Shown here: piece after piece, positions 1 to 8,363 of the stretch
How the letters are laid out: the number at the start of each line of letters is the position of its first letter
Position numbering within the stretch: the stretch's first letter is position 1
DNA from: Tardiphaga sp051811025
GTDB taxonomy: Bacteria > Pseudomonadota > Alphaproteobacteria > Rhizobiales > Xanthobacteraceae
DNA length: 64,000 nt
NCBI RefSeq assembly: GCF_051811025.1
Contig: NZ_JBPWQE010000001.1
Location: 4,092,001 to 4,156,000 of the forward strand
Direction: 5' to 3'
The notes under the pieces: generated by a model
Told to the model about the DNA's origin: nothing
The model's database searches: none
The model's input: only the letters and a program-made list of their open reading frames with translations
Made by a program: the position numbers and the translations under genes

Positions 1-166
1 CGCCAGCCTCGCGCAGATGTAGCGCCGTTGAGAGCCCCGTGAAACCGCCACCGATCACGACCACATCAGCTTCGACAGGACCTTTCAGCTCGGGCAGGTC
101 TGGCCCCGGAGGCGTGACGCCGGCCCAGAGCGACTTCGGCCAGGGCACATTTGCGGTATCCATCAT
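1..166 (-). CDS. FAD-dependent oxidoreductase (DAO family), N-terminus only
   Basis: This is the first ~55 residues of a minus-strand protein that runs off the left edge. The translation begins MMDTANVPWPKSLWAG and reaches a dinucleotide-binding stretch, VVVIGGGFTGLSTALHL (GxGxxG, about residues 36-52). That pattern is typical of DadA / gamma-glutamylputrescine-oxidase-like enzymes, which oxidise amines or amino acids with FAD. The start at 166 (or 163) is preceded by AAAGG at suitable spacing; an in-frame ATG at 184 is possible. It is divergent from the VOC gene and close to an amine-catabolism operon, which fits amine oxidation. The substrate is unknown because the catalytic domain is outside the window. 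Confidence 0.75.
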   Translation of the reverse strand, partial: MMDTANVPWPKSLWAGVTPPGPDLPELKGPVEADVVVIGGGFTGLSTALHLREAG

Positions 167-286
167 CACGCCTTTCTGCAGCATCAATCATGCCTTGCGC
201 CGCGCAACCGAACATAACCGTTCTCTTGCGGCACCCCTGTATTCTGCATAGTTTACGCGCCTGATCCATTGCAAGGTAATGAGCAC

Positions 287-1144
287 GTGACGCTGAAAAA
301 CATCGTTGGAATCGACCACGCCGTGGTCGTCGTCAAGGACCTCGACGCTGCCGCCGCGAACTGGAAGTCGCTCGGCTTTACGGTGTCGCCGCGCGGCACC
401 CACAGCGCCAAGATGGGCTCCGGCAATTACACCATGATGCTCGGCCCGGATTATGTGGAGCTGCTCGGCGTACTCAACGAGACCGAGCACAATGCGCCGA
501 CGCGGGCGTTTCTCGCCAGGCGCGGCGACGGCATCGAGCGCATCGCCTTCACCACCACCGACGCGACCGTCGGCGCCGAGGAAATCCGCGCACGCGGCTA
601 CACGCCGATCGGCCCGACCGATTTCGAACGTCCGGTGACGATGCCGGACGGCACGCTGAGCGCGGCGAAATTCGCCACCTATCAGTGGCCTTATGAGGAA
701 GCCCCCGGCGGCCTCCGCATCTTCGCCTGCCAGCACAAGACCCGCGAGACCGTGTGGATTCCCGAGCTGCAGGTGCATGCCAACACGGCCAAGCGCCTGA
801 AGAAGGTGTTCATCGTCACGCCGGAGCCGGAGAAGGACGCTCAGCATATGGCGAAGCTGATCGACGGCGCGGTGAAGACAGAGACCGACGGTGCCGTGAC
901 CGTGCCATCGGGCGGTGACCGCGCGGACTTCGTGTTCGTCACCAAGGACGTGCTTGCGAAACACTTCCCTGGCACATCGCTCGCCGGCATTCCCGACCGC
1001 GGCGGCATTTCGCTGGTGTTCGGCGTGGCGGACATTGCAGCAGCCGAGAAAGCTGTGGGTTCAGCCGGCGGCCGCAGCGACGTCGGCGTCGTCGTGCCGC
1101 CGAGCAAGGGCAACGGCGTGCTGCTGACGTTTGTGAAGGATTGA
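287..1144 (+). CDS. VOC-family (glyoxalase-like) protein
   Basis: A 285-aa protein with two vicinal-oxygen-chelate-like halves. The N-terminal half opens with IVGIDHAVVVVKDLDAA, the usual first beta-strand of glyoxalase-fold domains with a candidate metal His. The sequence resembles the Glyoxalase_3-like group, whose substrates are mostly unknown. The GTG at 287 is chosen because AAGG sits 10 nt upstream; a TTG at 269 would add six residues but lacks a good ribosome site. It is monocistronic, divergent from the FAD oxidoreductase, and is followed by a long palindromic repeat. The fold is well supported; the reaction cannot be named. Confidence 0.75.
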   Translation: MTLKNIVGIDHAVVVVKDLDAAAANWKSLGFTVSPRGTHSAKMGSGNYTMMLGPDYVELLGVLNETEHNAPTRAFLARRGDGIERIAFTTTDATVGAEEIRARGYTPIGPTDFERPVTMPDGTLSAAKFATYQWPYEEAPGGLRIFACQHKTRETVWIPELQVHANTAKRLKKVFIVTPEPEKDAQHMAKLIDGAVKTETDGAVTVPSGGDRADFVFVTKDVLAKHFPGTSLAGIPDRGGISLVFGVADIAAAEKAVGSAGGRSDVGVVVPPSKGNGVLLTFVKD

Positions 1145-1153
1145 TCTCCACTC

Positions 1154-1284
1154 GTCATTCCGGGGCGCGAGCGCCACTTAGCGGTCGCGAACCCGGAATC
1201 TCGTAGTGCTAAGTCACCTATAGCACCAAGCCATATCGGGATTCCGGGTTCGCGTTCGGAAGACCGAACGCGCCCCGGAATGAC
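1154..1284. repeat. Nested palindromic intergenic element
   Basis: Two nested perfect inverted repeats fill the gap between convergent genes. The outer arms GTCATTCCGGGGCGCG (1154-1169) and its complement (1269-1284) are 16 bp. The inner arms CGCGAACCCGGAAT (1186-1199) and its complement (1241-1254) are 14 bp. The RNA would fold into a long two-storey hairpin on either strand. Elements containing CATTCCGGGGCGCG are common between genes in Bradyrhizobium relatives (from memory). It may act as a bidirectional terminator here. Only one copy was noticed in this window. Confidence 0.8.
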
Positions 1285-1298
1285 AGTGAGGGTGGCTA

Positions 1299-2678
1299 CT
1301 ACGCCTTCCCCTTCTCACCCAGATCCCAGAACAGCCCCGCCATGATGTTCAGCGCTTCTTCCGTCACCGGCAGGAGAATGTGTTCATCGGGTGCGTGCTG
1401 CGAGCAGCCGGGATAGGAATGCGGCACCCACACGGTGGGAAGCCCCAGAATATCCGTGAACACGTCATTCGGCAGCGAGCCGCCGAAATTCGGCAGCAGC
1501 GCCGGCGCGCTACCCGTGGTCTTGCGAACGGATTCGACGGCCCAGCCCACCCATGGATTGTCGATATCGGTGCGCGAAGCCGAGAAATATTGCGACTGGC
1601 TCACCTTGATATCAGCGAAGCCGTTTTCAGCGAGATGCTTCTGAATGGCGGGTACGACATTCTCGATATCGGTGCCGACGACGAAGCGCAGCTGCAGCAC
1701 CGCGCTTGCCTTGCCGGGAATGGCATTGGCGGGATTGTTGATATTGCCGGCATTGATCGCCAGCACTTCCAGCGTGTTCCAGGCATAGAGCCGTTCCGCC
1801 GGCGACAATCCGTCTTCGCCCCAGTTCTCGGACAAAGCGGGTTCATCGGCGGATGGCGCGACGATCACATCCGCCAGCGCCGCGCGCACCTGATTGGAAA
1901 TGCGCGGCGGCTTCAGTGCATCGAGCAGGATACGGCCGTTCCTGTCGACCAGCGTCGCGATCGCCGACGCGAGGATCGTCGCTGAATTCGCGAGTAGCCC
2001 ACCCCAATTGCCAGAATGATGCGCGCCGTCACGCAGTTCGATATCGAGATGGATGCGGCGGCCGCCACGGCAGCCGAGAAAAATCGTCGGCCGCTCGGCC
2101 GAGAGACGGGGGCCGTCGGAGGCGAGAAACAGGTCGGCCTTCAGCTCGTCGCGATGCGCATCACAGATTGTCGGAAGATCGGGCGAGCCGATCTCTTCCC
2201 CCATCTCGATGATGAACTTCACATTAAAACCAAGCTTGCCGCCACGCGCCTCATGCACCGCGCGGAGAGCCGCGATGTTGATCGCGTGCTGCCCTTTGTT
2301 GTCAGCGGTGCCGCGGCCATAGACGCGCTGGCCAACCGTCGTGCAGCACCATGGATCGAGACCGTCGCGCCACTCGCCTTCCATACCGCCGACCACATCG
2401 CCGTGGCCATACATCAGCACGGTCGGCAGATCCGCGCTCTCGCGATAGTCGGCGAACAGACACGGTCCCTTGCCGCTCGGTGACCGGACCAGCTTGGTCT
2501 TGAAGCCGAGCGCCGTGAAGGTCGGCGTCAATTCCTGTTCGAGATAGGCGCGCAGATCATCGGCGCGCTTGTCGCTTTGGCTCTCGGTCTTATAGCCCAC
2601 CATACGATCGAGCGTGGCAAGGAAGTCACCCGAGGTGAATTGCGCGTTGACCCGCGCGATGGCATCCGCCCGCGTCAT
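1299..2678 (-). CDS. M20-family metallopeptidase / deacylase
   Basis: A 459-aa cytoplasmic zinc hydrolase of the M20 (ArgE/DapE/carboxypeptidase) family. The metal-binding motifs are visible: GHGD (91-94), GRGTADNKGQ (121-130, bridging Asp126) and MGEEIGS (general-base and metal Glu161-162). A dimerisation-type insert follows, and a late HSYPGCSQHAPDE carries another ligand His. It starts one base after the stop of the upstream class-III PLP enzyme and is the third gene of a tight minus-strand operon with a kinase. It probably hydrolyses an amide or peptide precursor or product of that pathway; this is inferred from context only. Confidence 0.85.
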   Translation of the reverse strand: MTRADAIARVNAQFTSGDFLATLDRMVGYKTESQSDKRADDLRAYLEQELTPTFTALGFKTKLVRSPSGKGPCLFADYRESADLPTVLMYGHGDVVGGMEGEWRDGLDPWCCTTVGQRVYGRGTADNKGQHAINIAALRAVHEARGGKLGFNVKFIIEMGEEIGSPDLPTICDAHRDELKADLFLASDGPRLSAERPTIFLGCRGGRRIHLDIELRDGAHHSGNWGGLLANSATILASAIATLVDRNGRILLDALKPPRISNQVRAALADVIVAPSADEPALSENWGEDGLSPAERLYAWNTLEVLAINAGNINNPANAIPGKASAVLQLRFVVGTDIENVVPAIQKHLAENGFADIKVSQSQYFSASRTDIDNPWVGWAVESVRKTTGSAPALLPNFGGSLPNDVFTDILGLPTVWVPHSYPGCSQHAPDEHILLPVTEEALNIMAGLFWDLGEKGKA

Positions 2679-2679
2679 A

Positions 2680-4023
2680 TCAGAGCGACGCCATCACAGC
2701 TTCGGCCTCGGTGAGGAGGCGATCTGCGTTCGCTTCGGTAAACACCAGCGGCGGGCGGACCTTGAGCACGTTCGCATGAGGGCCGGTGGCCGAGATGAGC
2801 ACGCGGCGCGCGCGGAGACCATTGACCACAGCCGACGCGGCGGCGGCATCCGGCTCCTTGGTGCTGCGATCCTTCACGAGTTCAACGCCCACATAGAGGC
2901 CCGAACCACGGACGTCGCCGATCTGCTCATATTTCTTTGCCAGCGCATGGAAGCCGTCCCGCAGGATCTTGCCGACACGGAGCGAATTCTCGACGAGCTT
3001 CTCGTCGCGAATGACATTCAGCACAGCCTGTGCGGCCGCCATCGCGACGGTGTTGCCGCCGAACGTATTGAAATAGCGGTTATCGCGGCCGAATTTCTCG
3101 ACGATCTCCGGCAGCATCACGGCAGCAGCAACGGGGTAGCCGTTGCCCATCGGCTTGCCCATGGTGATGATATCCGGCGTGACGCCGTGACGCTGATAAC
3201 CCCAGAGCTTTTCACCGCTGCGGCCGAAGCCGGACTGCACTTCATCGGCGATGAACACGCCGCCGGCCTTGTGCACGACATCGAGCACCGGCTTCAGCAC
3301 GTCGGTCGGGTGCGAGAAGATGCCATCTGACGAGAACATCGAATCCGCGATGAAGGCAGCAACGCCGGCACCGCGGCGCTGCAGGTCGACGATCTGCTCG
3401 GAAACCTTCTCGGCCATCCATGCGCCGATCTTCTCAGGCGCAATGCGATAGGAATCCGGCGCGGGGACGCGGCGCACGAAGGTGCCGAGCGGCGAATACG
3501 GCCCGAGCGACGGCGAGAAGCCGGCGGTCAGCTCCGAATTGCCGTGATAGGCCTCCTCGGTGATGATGATGCCCTGATTGCCGGTGTGATGCTTGGCCAT
3601 GCGGACAGCGAGATCATTGGCTTCCGAGCCGGTGCAGGTGAACATCGCATGGCGCTTCGGCCCATCGAACGTGCCGAGCAGGTCCTCGGCGTAATCGAGA
3701 ATGCCCTTCTGGATGTAACGCGTATGGGTGCAGATGGTCTGCGCCTGCTGCGTGATCGCATCGACGACGCGCGGATGGCAGTGGCCGACCGACACCACAT
3801 TATTATAGGCGTCGAGATACTCGTTGCCCTCTGAATCATAGAGCAGCACGCCCTTGGCGCGCGCGACCTCGACGGGGTCGCTGTAAAACAGACGATAGGC
3901 CGGGCCGAGCAGATCGCTGCGTCGCGCGACGAGCTTGCGGCTCTCTTCGGTGAGGCCGGTTGCCGTGGCGGGGTCGAAGCCGTTGACCATCTTGCCGCGC
4001 GGGGCGCTGGTGACTGCGGTCAT
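2680..4023 (-). CDS. Class-III PLP aminotransferase / phospho-lyase-like enzyme
   Basis: A 447-aa fold-type I PLP enzyme. It has the class-III signatures TGSEAND (131-137, phosphate binding), FIADEVQSGFGR (257-268, with Asp260 holding the pyridine nitrogen) and TMGKPMGNGYP with Schiff-base Lys290. Length and motifs match both omega-aminotransferases and the ethanolamine-phosphate / 5-phosphohydroxylysine phospho-lyases. The gene directly downstream of an APH-fold kinase favours the phospho-lyase reading: the kinase phosphorylates a hydroxyl amine and this enzyme eliminates phosphate and ammonia. That assignment is inference; the fold and PLP chemistry are clear. Confidence 0.85.
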   Translation of the reverse strand: MTAVTSAPRGKMVNGFDPATATGLTEESRKLVARRSDLLGPAYRLFYSDPVEVARAKGVLLYDSEGNEYLDAYNNVVSVGHCHPRVVDAITQQAQTICTHTRYIQKGILDYAEDLLGTFDGPKRHAMFTCTGSEANDLAVRMAKHHTGNQGIIITEEAYHGNSELTAGFSPSLGPYSPLGTFVRRVPAPDSYRIAPEKIGAWMAEKVSEQIVDLQRRGAGVAAFIADSMFSSDGIFSHPTDVLKPVLDVVHKAGGVFIADEVQSGFGRSGEKLWGYQRHGVTPDIITMGKPMGNGYPVAAAVMLPEIVEKFGRDNRYFNTFGGNTVAMAAAQAVLNVIRDEKLVENSLRVGKILRDGFHALAKKYEQIGDVRGSGLYVGVELVKDRSTKEPDAAAASAVVNGLRARRVLISATGPHANVLKVRPPLVFTEANADRLLTEAEAVMASL

Positions 4024-4064
4024 GTTCTTGTTTCCTCTGGAAGCAGGGTCGGATGTGGCGAAGA

Positions 4065-5096
4065 TTATCTGGCGAAGTCGATCAACTGATCGGAGATCTC
4101 GTCCATCGAGCGGGCGATGAACCAGTCCATCTGCACCCAGGTCTGCTCATTGTTGCGCAGGACATAGGCGGCGACGGACGGCACCCGGTTGGCCATGGCC
4201 GTGGACAGCAGCAGGCGCGTCGCCAAACGGGAGAAGATCAGATGCGGAATGAGGCTGAGTTCTTCCGCGGTCAGATCGGCGATGGAGAGATAGCCTTTGA
4301 GGAGATCGCGACCATCGGCAAAGACATCGCCGTTCATCGCGACGGGGAGCTGGTTGAGCATCGCCGTCGAGGCATCGATGGCGATCGCCGTGCGCACCGT
4401 ATCGCCAAAATCGATGATGCCGCTGACGAAACCCGGCAGCGACGCATCGACGACAATGTTGGAGCGGGTGAAATCATTGTGCAGCACCTGCATTCGGCAC
4501 TGTTTGAGCCGGGTTTCGATGGCGGCGAAGCGCTCCAGTGCAGCCTCGACCTTGTGGCGCTGTGCGGCATCGGTGATTTCCGCCAGCAGATCGCGCAGCG
4601 TCAGCAGGTTCTTCACGTCCCATGCGACAACCCGGGAATCCGACGGATGGCTGAAATCGGCCAGTGCGAGGCGGAGTCGCGCCAGCAGCTTGCCGATTTC
4701 CGCCCGACCGGAGGCCGTGGATGGCACCTCGCTCAAAGGCTGGCCTTCGAGATAGGACATCATCCGCACCTGCCGGCGCTGGCCGGCGCGGTCGAGATAG
4801 TTGAAATGCCGCTCGCCCTTGTCGTTCAGAATGACGCGCGGCACCGGCAGATCGGGCGCACGCGCCGCGACGTGATCAAGCACCTGCACCTGCAGATCAA
4901 TCTCGGGAATATCTTCGATGGGGTTCGCAACCTTCAGGATAAAGCGCGGCCCGCTTGTCGGCGCGATCCGGAACGTATCGTCCTTCTCGGTGGCAAAGCG
5001 TGTCGGCCGGCCTTCGATGCCAAAACGCTCGCGGGCGAGGTCGACGGCCTCATCATCCGTCATATTTATATACGATGCCGCGAGTCCGCCCTGCAT
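4065..5096 (-). CDS. APH-fold kinase, hydroxylysine-kinase-like
   Basis: About 343 aa in the aminoglycoside/choline phosphotransferase fold. The Brenner motif HNDFTRSN (207-213; catalytic Asp209, Asn213) and the metal-binding DFGD (229-232) are both present, so it should be active. It heads the operon with the class-III PLP enzyme and M20 hydrolase; in animals the comparable pair is hydroxylysine kinase and phosphohydroxylysine lyase. The reading frame is open upstream to 5192. The ATG at 5096 has a GGGTG nearby, and another ATG at 5063 (MTDDEAVDL) is also plausible. The substrate is not shown by the sequence. Confidence 0.8.
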   Translation of the reverse strand: MQGGLAASYINMTDDEAVDLARERFGIEGRPTRFATEKDDTFRIAPTSGPRFILKVANPIEDIPEIDLQVQVLDHVAARAPDLPVPRVILNDKGERHFNYLDRAGQRRQVRMMSYLEGQPLSEVPSTASGRAEIGKLLARLRLALADFSHPSDSRVVAWDVKNLLTLRDLLAEITDAAQRHKVEAALERFAAIETRLKQCRMQVLHNDFTRSNIVVDASLPGFVSGIIDFGDTVRTAIAIDASTAMLNQLPVAMNGDVFADGRDLLKGYLSIADLTAEELSLIPHLIFSRLATRLLLSTAMANRVPSVAAYVLRNNEQTWVQMDWFIARSMDEISDQLIDFAR

Positions 5097-5409
5097 TGCA
5101 CCCGGACGCGCGGAAGGCTCAAATGTCACCTGAACTGATCCATCTCGATTCGGAACCCGGCATATCACAGCCGGTACGCGCGACCATAGCAACGCTGTTC
5201 CCGCTTGTCAGGGCGTCCGCGCGGATGTGGGCATTTTCGACGAATTAAGCCCGTATTTTCTGCCTTTGCTGCCCATTTGGGCACGGATTCCGCAGAAGCC
5301 ACTTCGCATACGCGCCGCATCGATCCGTGCGACGCCATCTACGCCTATGGCGCTGGCTGGCCGGCGATACAGCGGACAACGGCGTAAGCGCCGTTGGGCG
5401 TGGCCTTGG
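5097..5409. other. Intergenic gap, no supported gene
   Basis: This 313-base gap lies upstream of the kinase operon and downstream of a small secreted-protein gene. Short frames cross it, but none has both a ribosome site and protein-like composition. It should hold the promoter of the minus-strand kinase operon near 5100-5200. A 7-bp hairpin lies at 5378-5395. Confidence 0.4.
5378..5395 (-). terminator. Hairpin after the small secreted-protein gene
   Basis: The arms AACGGCG and CGCCGTT (7 bp, perfect) flank a 4-nt loop, 15 nt beyond the stop of the minus-strand gene ending at 5410. There is no T-run on the minus strand, so this may be a stability hairpin rather than a true intrinsic terminator. 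Confidence 0.35.
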
Positions 5410-5646
5410 CTATTTGCCCTTGACGGCACCAGGCCGCACATCGCTGATCGGCACACAGCTCTTCTTGCGACGCTGGTTGTTGGGCGCACCTTGCACCTTC
5501 AGCACCTTGCCCGTCGAACACGAACCGTTGTCGACGAACACGGTCGCATACGGATCCATCATCAGAGGTTCGAAGGAGAGAAATTTCTGCGCGAAACACG
5601 GCTGGGCGACGGCCGTCAGGAACAGTCCAAGTAGAATAGTACGCAC
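5410..5646 (-). CDS. Small secreted protein, unknown function
   Basis: A 78-aa protein starting at GTG 5646 (VRTILLGLFLTAVAQPCFAQ). The first ~19 residues form a clear signal peptide with cleavage after CFA. The mature part has DNGSCSTGKVLKVQG and a second Cys (KKSCVPIS), so a single disulfide is likely. The layout resembles tiny periplasmic proteins common in Bradyrhizobium (DUF6719-like, not verified). The start lies 5 bp after the stop of a small membrane-protein frame, which suggests coupled translation. Function is unknown. Confidence 0.6.
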   Translation of the reverse strand: MRTILLGLFLTAVAQPCFAQKFLSFEPLMMDPYATVFVDNGSCSTGKVLKVQGAPNNQRRKKSCVPISDVRPGAVKGK

Positions 5647-5651
5647 GACGA

Positions 5652-5831
5652 TTATCTCACATAGATGACGAGACCGCCGATTATCACCAGGGCCGCGATC
5701 GCAAGAATATGGGCGCATGCAATCGAAACCGCTTCGACGGCGGAACCGACCTTTTGCCTGAGCTTCGACTCCTTGAATCGGAGCATAGGCATGCGAGACG
5801 CCACTTGCGCCTTGAAACGAGAGTCAGTCAA
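5652..5831 (-). CDS. Small single-pass membrane protein
   Basis: A 59-aa frame from TTG 5831, with GGGGA about 12 nt upstream; an internal ATG at 5792 is an alternative. The N-terminal half is basic (RFKESKLRQK) and the C-terminal half is a hydrophobic helix (ACAHILAIAALVIIGGLVIY) ending in Arg, which predicts an inner-membrane protein with a cytoplasmic N-terminus. Its stop lies 5 bp before the secreted-protein start, so the two look like one unit. No family is recognised. Confidence 0.5.
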   Translation of the reverse strand: MTDSRFKAQVASRMPMLRFKESKLRQKVGSAVEAVSIACAHILAIAALVIIGGLVIYVR

Positions 5832-5953
5832 TGAGCAGTCCCCAAATGCCGGCGCAAGATGTGTCCCACTTTGCCAGCAAGCAAAGACTTGCGGTCAAAT
5901 GAGGCGACAGTGAGTCAGGGCAACAGCCGACAATGATCGCCGGGATTCGCCGG

Positions 5954-6289
5954 TCAGTTGGATTCCATGATCCATGCCCTGCCCGCTTGCGCGACGGACG
6001 GCGCCACGTCGCGGCCGCAGAACTCCGCAGCGCGCTCGAATTGCTCCTGAATTTCCGATGTTACCACCCCATTGGCGGCATCGAGTTCCCGCAGCGAGAT
6101 GGTCGATGTAAAGGTTCCGGCAAAACAGCTGCAGAACTTTTTGGAATCGCTCGAAGGTTTGTTCGGCCGCTTGCGAAAGTGGTTCGAACAGCTTGTTTCC
6201 AGATTGTTCGCCATCTGATCGATTTCGTTCGCATAGATCGGCGACGCGATCACGGTGGCAAGCGCCAGTATAAATGTAGTTTGTCTCAT
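5954..6289 (-). CDS. Small periplasmic Cys-rich protein, hypothetical
   Basis: A 111-aa protein. The start at 6289 (MRQTTFILALATVIASPIYA) gives a textbook signal peptide with AXA-like cleavage before NEIDQM; an upstream in-frame ATG at 6319 would spoil it. The mature protein contains four Cys (ETSCSN, KKFCSCFAG, AEFCGR), consistent with two disulfides in the periplasm, and an amphipathic helical region. It is minus strand, separated from neighbours by over 100 bp. No known family is recognised. Confidence 0.6.
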   Translation of the reverse strand: MRQTTFILALATVIASPIYANEIDQMANNLETSCSNHFRKRPNKPSSDSKKFCSCFAGTFTSTISLRELDAANGVVTSEIQEQFERAAEFCGRDVAPSVAQAGRAWIMESN

Positions 6290-6462
6290 AGTGCGATCAT
6301 AACCTCGGTACTCCAGCAACGCATCGTCACTCTCGCGTCATCCTCAGGTTCCACGGGAGAAAGCTCGTGCTCACGCGCCTGTGTTCGGTATTCCGACATT
6401 CTGGCTTGAATTGTTGCAATTGTGACGGTTGAACGAATGAGCCGCATTGGCGATGTTCGCAA

Positions 6463-6933
6463 ATGGGGCGGATGCCGAAAGTGATTGTGATTCTGGCGAT
6501 CTGCGGTCTGAGCGCCGCATTATTCGCTTATTCAATCGGTTCTCTGCTACTCGACGATCTCGGCATTTCCAGCAGACATGTCAGGTCGATAACGCTACAC
6601 TGTCCGGGATTGATTGCGCTGTTGCTTGCGCTCGAATTCCTGAGCACCAACTGGACCACGCCGTTGCAGGATAGCGGCATGCCCCATAGGGACGCCTTCA
6701 TGGACAAGATCGCTCCGCATAAAGTCACGAAGGCCGATATCGTCTTCTCAGTCGGCCGCGGCCTCGTGATGGCCGCAGCCATCATCGGCGCCACATATTT
6801 CCTTGGAAGCTGGTATCTCGGCGGCAGCGACCTGGAATCGATCTATCAGACTGAAAGCTATAACGACACCTCCACGACACCGCGAAGCGAACATGCGACT
6901 GCGCCCGGTACGACGGAGGAAGCGACACAGTAA
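6463..6933 (+). CDS. Hypothetical membrane protein
   Basis: A 156-aa protein with three probable transmembrane helices: VIVILAICGLSAALFAYSIG (~7-26), a weaker one around CPGLIALLLALEFL (~47-60), and IVFSVGRGLVMAAAIIGATYFLG (~92-114). The C-terminal tail is hydrophilic and rich in Thr, Ser and Glu. The start could be ATG 6463 or ATG 6472; neither has a strong Shine-Dalgarno. A CAATTGT element lies at 6417-6423. The gene converges on ugd. Function unknown. Confidence 0.6.
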   Translation: MGRMPKVIVILAICGLSAALFAYSIGSLLLDDLGISSRHVRSITLHCPGLIALLLALEFLSTNWTTPLQDSGMPHRDAFMDKIAPHKVTKADIVFSVGRGLVMAAAIIGATYFLGSWYLGGSDLESIYQTESYNDTSTTPRSEHATAPGTTEEATQ

Positions 6934-6972
6934 GACACTGCGCGCCTCCCCGTATCTGCGCAGATGCGCGAG

Positions 6973-8292
6973 CTAGTAAGCCACTGCTTGCGGCCGCCCG
7001 ATGCCGCTATAAAGAAAGCCGTTCCGCGTCACTTCATCCGGCGAATAGATGTTGCGGAGATCGATGATCACCGGACAGGCCATGATGGCCGCCATCTCCT
7101 TGAGATCGAGCGCGCGGAACTGCTCCCATTCGGTGACGATGACCATGGCATGGCAGCCGCGGGCGCATTCATATGGCCCCTCACAAAAGGTGACGTTTTC
7201 AAACACCTTCTTCGCCTGCTCCATGCCCACGGGATCGTAGACCCGCACCTCTGCGCCCATATCCTGTAATGCCGTGATCAGCGGGATCGATGGCGCGTCG
7301 CGCATGTCATCGGTGTTGGGCTTGAAGGTCACGCCGAGAATGGCGATGGACTTGCCGCGCAGATTGCCGCCGAAGGCGTGGGCGACCTTGCGCGCCATGG
7401 CGCGCTTGCGCTGGTCGTTGACGGCGACCACGGTCTCAACGATGCGCAGCGGCGCTTCGTAATCCTGTCCCGTCTTGATCAGTGCCAGCGTGTCCTTCGG
7501 AAAACACGAGCCGCCATAGCCCGGTCCAGCGTGCAGGAATTTCAGGCCGATCCGGTTGTCGAGGCCGATGCCCCGCGCGACTTCCTGCACATTGGCACCG
7601 ACTTTTTCCGCGAGATCGGCGATCTCGTTGATGAAGGCGACCTTGGTCGCCAGGAACGAGTTAGCGGCGTATTTGGTCAGTTCGGCCGTGCGGCGATCCG
7701 TATACATGATCGGCGACGAGTTGAGATGCAGCGGCCGGTAGACTTCCGCCATGACGTCCTTGGCACGCTGGTCGCTGGAACCGATGACGATACGGTCGGG
7801 ATGTTTGAAGTCTCTGATAGCAGCGCCTTCGCGCAGGAACTCCGGATTCGAGACCACGGCGAATTCGGCGTCCGGGTTCTCCTCGCGAATGATGCGCTCG
7901 ACCTCGTCGCCGGAACCGACCGGCACCGTCGACTTGTTGACCACCACGGTGAACTTCTTGATGGCCTTCGCGATCTCGCGCGCCGCTGCATAGACATAGG
8001 ACAGGTCCGCATGGCCGTCACCGCGCCGCGATGGCGTGCCGACGGCGATGAACACCACCTCGGCCGCACCGACAGCAGATGCGACGTCGGTAACGAATTT
8101 CAGCCGCCCCTGCTTGGCATTGCTCGCGACCAGCGCATCGAGACCGGGCTCATGGATCGGAATCTCACCGTTGTTCAGCGCATCGATCTTTCCCTGATCC
8201 GTATCGACGCAGGTGACGTGATGGCCGAAGTCCGAAAAGCACGCCCCCGACACGAGCCCCACATAGCCAGCGCCAATCATGGCAATTCGCAT
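6973..8292 (-). CDS. ugd: UDP-glucose 6-dehydrogenase
   Basis: A 439-aa cytoplasmic enzyme that oxidises UDP-glucose twice with NAD+ to UDP-glucuronate. The NAD motif is MRIAMIGAGYVGLVSG at the N-terminus, and the catalytic cysteine is Cys263 in GPGYGGSCFPKDT. The central NKSTVPVGSGDEV and C-terminal GVTFKPNTDDMRD segments are family hallmarks. Length fits the bacterial TuaD/RkpK group. It sits at the left end of the exopolysaccharide locus, so it likely supplies glucuronate (or xylose via decarboxylation) for that polymer. Confidence 0.95.
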   Translation of the reverse strand: MRIAMIGAGYVGLVSGACFSDFGHHVTCVDTDQGKIDALNNGEIPIHEPGLDALVASNAKQGRLKFVTDVASAVGAAEVVFIAVGTPSRRGDGHADLSYVYAAAREIAKAIKKFTVVVNKSTVPVGSGDEVERIIREENPDAEFAVVSNPEFLREGAAIRDFKHPDRIVIGSSDQRAKDVMAEVYRPLHLNSSPIMYTDRRTAELTKYAANSFLATKVAFINEIADLAEKVGANVQEVARGIGLDNRIGLKFLHAGPGYGGSCFPKDTLALIKTGQDYEAPLRIVETVVAVNDQRKRAMARKVAHAFGGNLRGKSIAILGVTFKPNTDDMRDAPSIPLITALQDMGAEVRVYDPVGMEQAKKVFENVTFCEGPYECARGCHAMVIVTEWEQFRALDLKEMAAIMACPVIIDLRNIYSPDEVTRNGFLYSGIGRPQAVAY

Positions 8293-8363
8293 TGCATGTC
8301 CTGTCTTGTAAACAGTCCGCGGTCAGAACGACCCGGACATCCCCCGAGAATTCCGCATGCGCC

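Noticed and set aside
5121..5248. 42-codon plus-strand frame starting MSPELIHLD
   Set aside because: No ribosome site, and it lies in the promoter region of the opposite operon.
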